Shown: positions 26,216 to 33,278 of the stretch, piece after piece | Numbering within the stretch: position 1 is the stretch's first letter | Layout of the letters: each line of letters opens with the position of its first letter | NCBI RefSeq assembly: GCF_009757775.1 | Contig: NZ_RHLK01000005.1 | Location: forward strand, 969-64,968 | Reading direction: 5' to 3' | Origin: Paenibacillus lutrae | Lineage (GTDB): Bacteria > Bacillota > Bacilli > Paenibacillales > NBRC-103111 | Length of the DNA: 64,000 nucleotides | Translations under genes and position numbers: made by a program | The notes under the pieces: generated by a model | What the model was told of the DNA's origin: nothing | Database searches by the model: none | Seen by the model: the letters and a program-made list of their open reading frames with translations, nothing else

Positions 26216-26617
26216 CCCTAATCTCCTCTTCTCCAGTTATTCTAGGGGTGTCTTACATATTCTCTTTCTACGTTCATCTTACAATGTTTATAAGATCATT
26301 ACAGTAGTATACACAAAACGTTCAAATGCATGTCTTCATATAGACATAATCTGCGTATGAAATGCGGCTGGCAAGTTTAATATTATACCCGTGAAGGCTG
26401 TAGTTAGGCAAGATCAAATTCGACAAATTTCTCTTTTTTTAGACAATATGTCGTTTATTTTCCTTAGTATACGTTTATCCTTTAACCTTTTAAATGAAAC
26501 CCCTTACAGGATATACCGGGATTATCTTCATGATTGGGTTCACGGATTCATATAAAATGAAAAACCTGCCATCGCTCAAGTAGCGACAGCAGGTTATGCG
26601 GGAGGCCATTTATCTTA
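26216..26617. other. Control region of the hbd-ackA operon
   Basis: About 400 AT-rich bases without a gene. It holds the terminator of the FtsH-like gene (26550-26595) and, on the minus strand, a TGTCGAA heptamer (26419-26425) that matches the Spo0A box core, in the setting TTTGTCGAATTTG. A second looser match lies near 26441-26453. No clear -35/-10 pair is evident. Confidence 0.4.
26550..26595 (-). terminator. Terminator of the FtsH-like gene
   Basis: Arms AACCTGC/GCAGGTT (26563-26569 and 26589-26595) with an inner TCGCT/AGCGA pair, then TTTTTCATTTTA on the minus strand, 23 bases after the stop codon. Confidence 0.8.
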
Positions 26618-28138
26618 TTACGCAAGCACAGGCTCTAGATGTCTTTTGCTTCCTTCCAGGAGTTCCCGGAATTGCTGGCCCGAGATTACTTCTTCCTTCA
26701 GAAGGATATCCAATGATTGTTCGAAAACAATCCGGTGTATGATCAGTTGTTCCTTTGTACGTTCCATGAGACCGTCGAGAATCTTGTTATTCTCATCCAT
26801 CAGTACCTGCTGCGGAATCATCTTAAGATCGACGATACCAAGCGATGTCAGTCCTGAAGTTATCATCGTGCGAACCATATCAATTGATTTCTCAAAATCA
26901 TTGCTAGACCCCGTACTGCGTCCGCCGTAAATGATTTCTTCGGCTGCCGCTCCGGCAAGCGCGATCATAATCTGATCTTCAATCGCCTCGCGGGAATACA
27001 GATATTGATCCTGCGGAGGGTTGTGGCGGACGTATCCGAGTGCTTTGCCGCGCGGGCGTAAAGATACTTGAGCGACCGATTCCGGACGTACCAGCTCGGC
27101 TATGATAGCATGTCCCAGTTCATGGTAAGCCACTCTGATTTTCTCTTCCTGCGTCGATTCACGGTCGGTCTGCTCTCCCATCATAACCTTGTCAATAGCG
27201 GCAAGCAGGTCCTTCTGCAGTACTTTGTCCTGCTGTCCGCGAAGCGCATAGATAGCTGCTTCATTGAGGACGCTTTCGAGCTGTGCACCCGAGAATCCGA
27301 ATGTTTGCTCTGCAATTTTGCCCAAATCTACACCTTCGTCCATCGGCTTGTTGTCCGCATGAATCTTCAGAATCGACAGGCGGCCTTTCTTATCAGGCAG
27401 TTCCACATCGATATGGCGGTCAAACCGGCCCGGGCGCAGGAGGGCTGAATCCAGCATTTCCTTCCGGTTCGTTGCCGCCATTATCAGAATGCGCGGTGTC
27501 GTATTGGTATGAAGTCCATCCATTTCGGTCAGCAGCTGGTTTAAGGTCTGGTCGTACTCACGCTGCTGTCCGCCATCGCGCTTACCGCCGATTACATCAA
27601 TCTCATCAATGAAAATAACCGCATTCTGCTTGTTTTCCTTCTGCGCTTTGGTCCGCGCTTCCTGAAAAAGTGTACGGATGCGGGAAGCACCGACACCGAC
27701 GTACATTTCAACAAACTCACTGCCCGAAGCTGCGATAAAAATCGAATTTGTATGATGGGCAGCTGCTTTAGCCATCAGTGTTTTACCGGTTCCCGGAGGC
27801 CCGGTAAGCAGGATCCCCTTTAAGGGACGGATGCCTAATTTCTTCGTTTCTTCCTGCTTCACGAGAAAATCCAGCGCTTCCACCAGTTCTTTCTTCGCAC
27901 GTTCCTGACCGCCAATCTGGTCGAAGCTCAAATAGGCGGGCTGTCGGCTGCGGTTTCGGGAACCCGAACCGGCACCGATTCCGATGCCGGATCCGCCTTT
28001 GTTTTTCATCATGAAGAATACCGCAGTAACGAGAGCGACGGCGAATAGTAGCGGAACGACATTAATTCCAATAAAGGTCAGAAAGATAAAGAAGACAGGT
28101 ACCGCGCCGATCAAAATTTCTTTGATATATTTAATCAT
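26618..28138 (-). CDS. Compact FtsH-like AAA+ metalloprotease
   Basis: 506 residues against about 640 for housekeeping FtsH. Two adjacent hydrophobic segments (about 8-26 and 28-45) are joined by only a few residues, so the usual extracytoplasmic domain is missing. A Gly/Ser/Arg-rich linker leads to the AAA+ domain with Walker A GPPGTGKT, Walker B FIDEID, and second-region-of-homology LLRPGRFDRH. The M41 peptidase domain has the zinc motif HELGH (in AYHELGHAI) and a plausible third ligand Asp in TGSSNDFE. All catalytic motifs are present, so it should degrade membrane or cytosolic substrates using ATP. It overlaps the preceding gene by four bases (ATGA); that gene encodes a protein anchored by one membrane segment which may supply the missing external part. 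Confidence 0.9.
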   Translation of the reverse strand: MIKYIKEILIGAVPVFFIFLTFIGINVVPLLFAVALVTAVFFMMKNKGGSGIGIGAGSGSRNRSRQPAYLSFDQIGGQERAKKELVEALDFLVKQEETKKLGIRPLKGILLTGPPGTGKTLMAKAAAHHTNSIFIAASGSEFVEMYVGVGASRIRTLFQEARTKAQKENKQNAVIFIDEIDVIGGKRDGGQQREYDQTLNQLLTEMDGLHTNTTPRILIMAATNRKEMLDSALLRPGRFDRHIDVELPDKKGRLSILKIHADNKPMDEGVDLGKIAEQTFGFSGAQLESVLNEAAIYALRGQQDKVLQKDLLAAIDKVMMGEQTDRESTQEEKIRVAYHELGHAIIAELVRPESVAQVSLRPRGKALGYVRHNPPQDQYLYSREAIEDQIMIALAGAAAEEIIYGGRSTGSSNDFEKSIDMVRTMITSGLTSLGIVDLKMIPQQVLMDENNKILDGLMERTKEQLIIHRIVFEQSLDILLKEEVISGQQFRELLEGSKRHLEPVLA

Positions 28139-28662
28139 TTAAACACCCCAACTTTTTCGGGATTTCTCGGAAGAATTATATATTTATCGTGATCGTCTTT
28201 CTTCAGATGAACATAGACGTTTTTGTCGTCCATTTCGGTTTTGACCTGCAAACCTTTTCCATTGGAGTGTTTCTCAAGCGCAGCCGGTATCTCGGCATAG
28301 TGACGGGTTTCCATTGCTTGTGCCACATCGAATAGTGCGCTGGCCCACCATTTCTCAAGTTCGGGCGATTCCGCAGTATTTACCGAAAGTTTGACCTCAC
28401 GGCTTCCGATCGTCGTTTCGCCTTCTTTTGTAATATGATTGTAGACTTCTCTCAAACTCACGTCAGGTTTGAGGGACAGACGGATCGTGACTTCCTGATC
28501 ATTATATGTGACCTGGGATTTTTCCACCCCCGGTGTTTCTTTGACAATATTACCTAACGGCTTGCCAATCGCATAAGTCTGATAAGCGAACCAGCCGCCA
28601 AAAAGAAAGAAGGCAGAGACAACGACACTTAACAGGATGGGCAAGAGACGTATTTTGCGCAA
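28135..28662 (-). CDS. Single-pass membrane protein coupled to the FtsH-like protease
   Basis: About 175 residues of unknown function. One N-terminal membrane segment (ILLSVVVSAFFLFGGWFAY), positively charged before it, suggests an N-in topology with the remaining 140 residues outside. That part alternates short strands and helices (VTIRLSLKPDVSLREVYNHI; KVYVHL-like strands) but matches no family I recognise. The start is set at a TTG at 28662, 7 bases after AAAGGGGGGG; an upstream TTG at 28701 has no site. The ATGA overlap with the protease gene suggests fixed stoichiometry and a joint role. Confidence 0.75.
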   Translation of the reverse strand: MRKIRLLPILLSVVVSAFFLFGGWFAYQTYAIGKPLGNIVKETPGVEKSQVTYNDQEVTIRLSLKPDVSLREVYNHITKEGETTIGSREVKLSVNTAESPELEKWWASALFDVAQAMETRHYAEIPAALEKHSNGKGLQVKTEMDDKNVYVHLKKDDHDKYIILPRNPEKVGVFK

Positions 28663-28784
28663 ACTTACGCCCCCCCTTTCTATATCACTAGTATTTAGCA
28701 AATGCTATACAAGAAGTATATCATATCCCAGAATCAATGAGCAAAAAAAGAGCTGGAATTGTTGACAAATTAACGAATTGACAA

Positions 28785-28811
28785 AAGCTCAGCCTATTGA
28801 AGGCTGAGCTT
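28785..28811 (-). terminator. Terminator overlapping the ypmB stop codon
   Basis: Perfect 11-bp arms AAGCTCAGCCT/AGGCTGAGCTT (28785-28795 and 28801-28811). The 3' side on the minus strand continues TTGTCAATT, so the T tract is short. Confidence 0.6.
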
Positions 28812-29297
28812 GAAAGTGTCAATATAACTGCCGGTTCTGAAATTGTAATAATCATAGTAATGCCGGTCATTCTCGTCTTTATAGAAAACTTCCCAAACGT
28901 ATTCGTTTTTATATTCTCCTGCGTTGACACGCATAATATCAAGCTTAGGGTTCTTCTGCAGCAGGGCGCTGGTAATCGCTTCTTCCGTCACGGCTCCATC
29001 CGTCATTTCCACATGAAGTTCTTGAGCGGCCGGCTCCGACTTGTCTTCCTTTATAGGAACCCATACGACCATGCCGCTGCCTTGTTTGTCTTTTCCATAG
29101 ATAATCTGGTAAGAACGTGAACCGTGGAAAGCCTCTACTCTCTCTGCCTGACCCAAGTTAGTACTGGCCAGTGCAGTCTGTACGGCTTTGGTGTTCGTCT
29201 GCCAATAGTCGGTCTGGACACTGACATAAAACCGGTTCACCAGAAAGCCTGTTGTCAGAAGAACAAACAAGCCGATCCATATCCCTTTCCTCAGCAC
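28794..29297 (-). CDS. ypmB: YpmB-like PepSY/DUF5590 membrane-anchored protein
   Basis: 167 residues. One N-terminal membrane segment (IWIGLFVLLTTGFLVNRFYV) anchors a soluble domain with two PepSY-like units: helix VQTALASTNLG with strands RSYQIIYGKD, and helix EEAITSALLQKNP with strands EYVWEVFYKDE and HYYDYYNFRTG. This matches YpmB of B. subtilis, which sits between dinG and asnS there as here. GTG start with AAGGAAGGGATGA before it. The family role is not established; it is likely on the outer face of the membrane. Confidence 0.83.
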   Translation of the reverse strand: MLRKGIWIGLFVLLTTGFLVNRFYVSVQTDYWQTNTKAVQTALASTNLGQAERVEAFHGSRSYQIIYGKDKQGSGMVVWVPIKEDKSEPAAQELHVEMTDGAVTEEAITSALLQKNPKLDIMRVNAGEYKNEYVWEVFYKDENDRHYYDYYNFRTGSYIDTFKLSLQ

Positions 29298-29328
29298 TTC
29301 ATCCCTTCCTTTCTATTGCGCAGCAAGA

Positions 29329-30627
29329 TCAGCCTTTGGTCAGTCGGGTGAAGGTGTCTTCAAACTCACGCTTGATTTTCTCCTCATCCAGCGTCAGGCA
29401 TTCCCGGCCCCGGACAATACATTGTCCGTCCACATATACGTCTACAACATCATGAGCGGATGCGGAGTATACAATATGGGAAACATAGTCTGTACGAGGG
29501 AGCAAATGCGGCTGGTCCAGATCCAGTGCGATAAAATCAGCTTTCATCCCGGCTTCGAGCGTTCCGATATCGTCAAGCCAGATCGAGCTCGCTCCCATTG
29601 AAGTTCCCATGCGGAAAGCCTCGGCAGCCGGAACGGCCAGGGGATCACCGGAAACCCCTTTATGAATAAGGGCCGCCAGACGCATTTCTTCAAACATATC
29701 CAAGTTGTTATTGCTTGCGGCGCCGTCTGTACCGAGCGAGACCTGAATCCCGGCACGAAGCATCTCCGGAACTCTTGCTACACCGCTCGCCAGCTTCAAA
29801 TTACTGCCCGGGTTATGGGACACCCCGACATTGTACTTTGCCAGGATTGCGATTTCTTCATCCGTCAGGTGAACGCCGTGCGCAACCAGCGTAGGCCGCG
29901 TAAAGACACCCAGCTTCTCGAGATGCTGCACGGGTCTGAGTCCGTACTGCTCCACATTGGCCTCTACTTCTCTCTTCGTTTCGGACATGTGCGTATGAAT
30001 AGGCAGGTCCAGATCATGGGCAGCCTGTACGAAACGCTCGATATAGTCCGGCGGACAAGTGTAAGGGGCGTGAGGGGCCATCATGGTTGTAATTCTGCCG
30101 CCGGCTGCTCCATTCCAGTCTTTGGCGAATGCGATCGCTTCCTTCAGCTTGAACTCCTGGATATCTTCGGGACACAGTCCGATGACACCACGGGTCAGGC
30201 AGGCTCTCATCCCGGAAACGGATACCGCCTGCGCGACTTCATTCATATGATCATACATGTCGACAAATGTCGTCGTTCCGCCTTTGATCATTTCAAGAAT
30301 GGCGAGGAGCGTTCCGCTGCGCACACCAGCAGGTCCGAATTTCGCCTCCATCGGCCACATCTTCTCTTCGAGCCACACCTGGAGGGCTAGGTCGTCCCCA
30401 TATCCGCGAAGAAGAGTCATCGCTGCATGTCCATGAGTATTTACGAGGCCCGGCATGTATAATTTACGCTCGCCACGGATAATTTCGTCATAATTCTCAA
30501 GAGGTTCCGGAATTTCTTTTCCTATATATGTAAGTCGATTTCCTTCGATTACCATACAGCCTTCCAAAACGTTCTCTTCGGTCCTTCCGGTAACGAAAGT
30601 CCCGTTAATAATAATTGTTTTTTTCAC
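29329..30627 (-). CDS. mtaD: 5-methylthioadenosine/S-adenosylhomocysteine deaminase
   Basis: 432-residue amidohydrolase of the MtaD type, converting MTA to methylthioinosine and SAH to S-inosylhomocysteine. Metal ligands are visible: NTHGHAAMT (H-x-H), HTHMSET, the His of VAHGVHL, and LGTDGAASNN. The N-terminal strand KTIIINGTFVTG and the C-terminal composite domain (KADFIALDL) are typical. GTG start after GAGG. It offers a second entry of MTA/SAH into recycling alongside the mtn genes 8-15 kb away. Other cytosine or guanine deaminase-like substrates cannot be excluded by sequence reading alone. Confidence 0.85.
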   Translation of the reverse strand: MKKTIIINGTFVTGRTEENVLEGCMVIEGNRLTYIGKEIPEPLENYDEIIRGERKLYMPGLVNTHGHAAMTLLRGYGDDLALQVWLEEKMWPMEAKFGPAGVRSGTLLAILEMIKGGTTTFVDMYDHMNEVAQAVSVSGMRACLTRGVIGLCPEDIQEFKLKEAIAFAKDWNGAAGGRITTMMAPHAPYTCPPDYIERFVQAAHDLDLPIHTHMSETKREVEANVEQYGLRPVQHLEKLGVFTRPTLVAHGVHLTDEEIAILAKYNVGVSHNPGSNLKLASGVARVPEMLRAGIQVSLGTDGAASNNNLDMFEEMRLAALIHKGVSGDPLAVPAAEAFRMGTSMGASSIWLDDIGTLEAGMKADFIALDLDQPHLLPRTDYVSHIVYSASAHDVVDVYVDGQCIVRGRECLTLDEEKIKREFEDTFTRLTKG

Positions 30628-30868
30628 AAAGTATCCTCATTTCCGTTTAAACTGCCGAAATAGGCAGTTATTCTTATGTTTTCAATGTACAACGTCACCT
30701 ATCTAAAATCAAGCAGGGCCCCAGGTTCGAAAATTCGACTACTCAGTCATTGATTTCTGGGGAAATATTATGATATTTTTAAGTTTGTGAGTTTAAGCTA
30801 CAATTTTCTACACACATTATACTTAACTTCACGGAATCTTTACATTTGAAATTATAGGAGGAACCGTA

Positions 30869-31498
30869 ATGGCATCGCTTTTTAGCAGTAGAAAAGGAGA
30901 GGTCGATTTTTTAAACCTGCTCATCCGAGCGGCAGAAAATACACTCCATGCATCCCAGATGTTCAGAAACGCGATGATGGGAGACAAGATTCCGGCAGAC
31001 TTTTTTCAGTCGATCAAAGAAATTGAAAGTAAAGGTGATCAAATCACCCATGAAATCTTTAAAGAACTGAATAAAGTGTTCATCACTCCGATCGATCGTG
31101 AAGATATTATGGAGCTTGCATCCAAGCTCGATGACGTTCTCGATGGAATCGAAGCGACTGCCGCTCGTTTCGATTACCTCAATATCGGACAAACCGATAT
31201 AGTTATGCAGGAATTCTCCGCTGTCATTGTATCCAGCTGTCAACATATGCTGGATGCCTTTAAATTGCTTTCCAAGAAAAAATACATGCAGATTCCCCAA
31301 CATACACTTGAAATCAATTCGCTTGAGAATGAAGCGGACCGTCTGATGCGTGAAGGAATCCGGGAAATTTTCTTGAAAAAGAGCGATCCTTACGAAGATT
31401 TCAAGCTCAAAGAACTATATGAACGTCTTGAAGAAACCACCGATGCTTGTGAAGACGTCGCCAACATTTTGGAAAGCGTCGTGCTGCGCTACTCGTAA
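30869..31498 (+). CDS. DUF47 PhoU-like regulator of Pit
   Basis: 209 residues, all-helical. It has the PhoU-like acidic motifs EIESKGDQITHEI and EINSLENEADRLM (E-x3-D patterns that bind metal in PhoU) and a C-terminal EETTDACEDVANILESVVLRYS, which is standard for the DUF47/YkaA family. These proteins accompany Pit transporters and are thought to regulate them. AGGAGG lies before the ATG; pit starts 37 bases downstream. Confidence 0.9.
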   Translation: MASLFSSRKGEVDFLNLLIRAAENTLHASQMFRNAMMGDKIPADFFQSIKEIESKGDQITHEIFKELNKVFITPIDREDIMELASKLDDVLDGIEATAARFDYLNIGQTDIVMQEFSAVIVSSCQHMLDAFKLLSKKKYMQIPQHTLEINSLENEADRLMREGIREIFLKKSDPYEDFKLKELYERLEETTDACEDVANILESVVLRYS

Positions 31499-31534
31499 GC
31501 CCAGCCCCCGTAAACGCTTAGGAGGATTTTTTTC

Positions 31535-32548
31535 ATGACCACTTCAGTAATCATTACACTGATTGCAATTGTATTTCTAGCACTTGCATTCGACTTTATT
31601 AACGGCTTTCATGACACGGCCAATGCTGTGGCAACGTCCATTTCGACCCGTGCACTAAGCCCGAGGACGGCCATCATTATGGCGGCAATCCTTAACTTTG
31701 TCGGAGCAGTTCTGTCAACCGGCGTAGCCAAAACCATCGGCAGCGGAATCGCTGAACCGAACGACCTCCCACACGGAGAGTATATGGTTATAGCGGCCTT
31801 ATTGTCTGCGATATTCTGGAATCTGCTTACATGGTATTATGCCATCCCGTCCTCTTCCTCCCATACGCTGATCGGATCGTTGATCGGAGCTGTTATGGCG
31901 GGTGCTGGTATCGAAGCTCTGAAATGGGGAGGAATCGGCAAAATCGTCCTTATTCTGATTTTGTCGCCCATTGCAGCCTTTGTTGCCGGTTTCCTGATCA
32001 TGCTGTTAATCAAGTATATTGTCATCTGGACAGGCAATAAATCGCGTTCCAAGCTAAACCGGGTCTTCAAATTTTTCCAGATCATCTCGGCTGCACTCCT
32101 GTCTTTCTCTCATGGAGGCAACGATGCCCAGAAAGCAATGGGAATTATCGTGTTCGGTCTGGTAGCAGCAGATGTACATACAGGCACGGACGTTCCTTTA
32201 TGGGTAAAAATCGCCGCGGCTACCGCAATGGGACTTGGCACCTCTATCGGCGGTTATAAGATTATCAAAACCGTCAGCAGAAACCTGACCAAAATCGAGC
32301 CGATTAACGGATTTGCTTCTGATTTGACCTCTTCAATCGTAATCCAGTCATCTACTTTAATGGGGATGCCTCTTTCGACGACACATGTCATTTCATCCTC
32401 CATTATCGGAACAGGCTCGGTGCTTCGTTTTCACGAAGTGAAATGGGGAACCGTTACGAAGATGCTGATCACCTGGGTCATTACGATTCCAATCAGTGTC
32501 GTATTGTCCTACCTGATCTATACCGTGATGTTTAAGTTATTTCTATAA
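31535..32548 (+). CDS. pit: Low-affinity inorganic phosphate transporter
   Basis: 337-residue integral membrane protein of the PiT family, with about ten hydrophobic segments. The two inverted-repeat signatures are present: FDFINGFHDTANAVAT near the N-terminus and LSFSHGGNDAQKAMG in the second half, each with the conserved D that couples phosphate to cation movement. Uptake of metal-phosphate with protons is the family activity. Paired with the DUF47 gene upstream and closed by a strong terminator. Confidence 0.94.
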   Translation: MTTSVIITLIAIVFLALAFDFINGFHDTANAVATSISTRALSPRTAIIMAAILNFVGAVLSTGVAKTIGSGIAEPNDLPHGEYMVIAALLSAIFWNLLTWYYAIPSSSSHTLIGSLIGAVMAGAGIEALKWGGIGKIVLILILSPIAAFVAGFLIMLLIKYIVIWTGNKSRSKLNRVFKFFQIISAALLSFSHGGNDAQKAMGIIVFGLVAADVHTGTDVPLWVKIAAATAMGLGTSIGGYKIIKTVSRNLTKIEPINGFASDLTSSIVIQSSTLMGMPLSTTHVISSSIIGTGSVLRFHEVKWGTVTKMLITWVITIPISVVLSYLIYTVMFKLFL

Positions 32549-32569
32549 GAAACAAGCAGCTCGTGCTGC

Positions 32570-32616
32570 AAAAAACCGCCGTATAGCCCCGAAGAAGGGC
32601 TGTACGGCGGTTTTTT
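32570..32616 (+). terminator. Bidirectional terminator between pit and rex
   Basis: A nearly 20-bp stem of CCGCCGTATAGCCC against GGGCTGTACGGCGG with six A before and six T after, so it can stop both the plus transcript of pit and the minus transcript of rex. Confidence 0.92.
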
Positions 32617-32630
32617 GTATGCATCCTGCG

Positions 32631-33278
32631 TTAATGTTCTTCCTGCGCTTCCGAATCGTCCGCCAGGTAATAGGCGAGGCTCTGAAGCTCTGCTGTAAAA
32701 TCCGCATGATGCACACGAATTTCTGGCGGGACTTTCAGAATGGAGGGAGCAAAGTTTAGAATCGCTTCGATTCCCGCTTTAACGAATTCATTGGCTACAT
32801 TCTGAGCTTCCGCAGCCGGTACGGTAATAATCCCGATGCGGATCTTCATTGCGCGGATAGTCTCGGCCAGATGTTCCATAGGCTGGACGTTCATATTGTT
32901 AATCGTCTGATTTATTTTGTCGGCCGAAACATCAAAGATAGCGACGATTTTCATCTGATCGCGTAGATAGATATTGTAATTGCACAACGCTCTGCCTAAA
33001 TTACCTGCTCCGACAAGGGCAACCGGAAGCTGCCTGTCCAGCTTAAGAATTTGACGGATTTTCTCAATTAAATAATTGACGTCATAGCCGATTCCCTTCT
33101 TGCCGAACTCCCCGAAATAGGCCAAATCTTTGCGGATCTGTGCGGGGTTCAGGTTTAGTTTCTGTCCCAAATCCTGTGAAGAAACGGTGAGTACGTTCTT
33201 CATAGCGAGTTCATTTAGAAACCGCAGGTAAATCGGCAGCCGTTTAACGACTGCCTCGGATATTTTAATTGACTTCAA
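32631..33278 (-). CDS. rex: Redox-sensing transcriptional repressor Rex
   Basis: 215 residues. The N-terminal winged helix (about 1-80, with SEAVVKRLPIYLRFL and LNLNPAQIRKDLAYFGEFG) binds DNA; the C-terminal Rossmann domain has VALVGAGNLGRAL and senses the NADH/NAD ratio. A C-terminal helix provides domain swapping. It starts with TTG after GGGAGAG and overlaps the end of dinG by 14 bases. Rex usually represses fermentation and alternative respiration genes under high NAD; I did not find a convincing full Rex operator (TTGTGA-N6-TCACAA) in this window. Confidence 0.94.
   Translation of the reverse strand: MKSIKISEAVVKRLPIYLRFLNELAMKNVLTVSSQDLGQKLNLNPAQIRKDLAYFGEFGKKGIGYDVNYLIEKIRQILKLDRQLPVALVGAGNLGRALCNYNIYLRDQMKIVAIFDVSADKINQTINNMNVQPMEHLAETIRAMKIRIGIITVPAAEAQNVANEFVKAGIEAILNFAPSILKVPPEIRVHHADFTAELQSLAYYLADDSEAQEEH

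Noticed and set aside
29662-30390. 242-codon plus-strand open frame opposite mtaD
   Set aside because: Antisense to a clear amidohydrolase with intact metal motifs; composition explained by codon bias of the real gene.
30785-30815. Rex operator-like TTGTGA ... TACAA upstream of the DUF47-pit genes
   Set aside because: The right half-site is shifted and incomplete compared with TTGTGA-N6-TCACAA.
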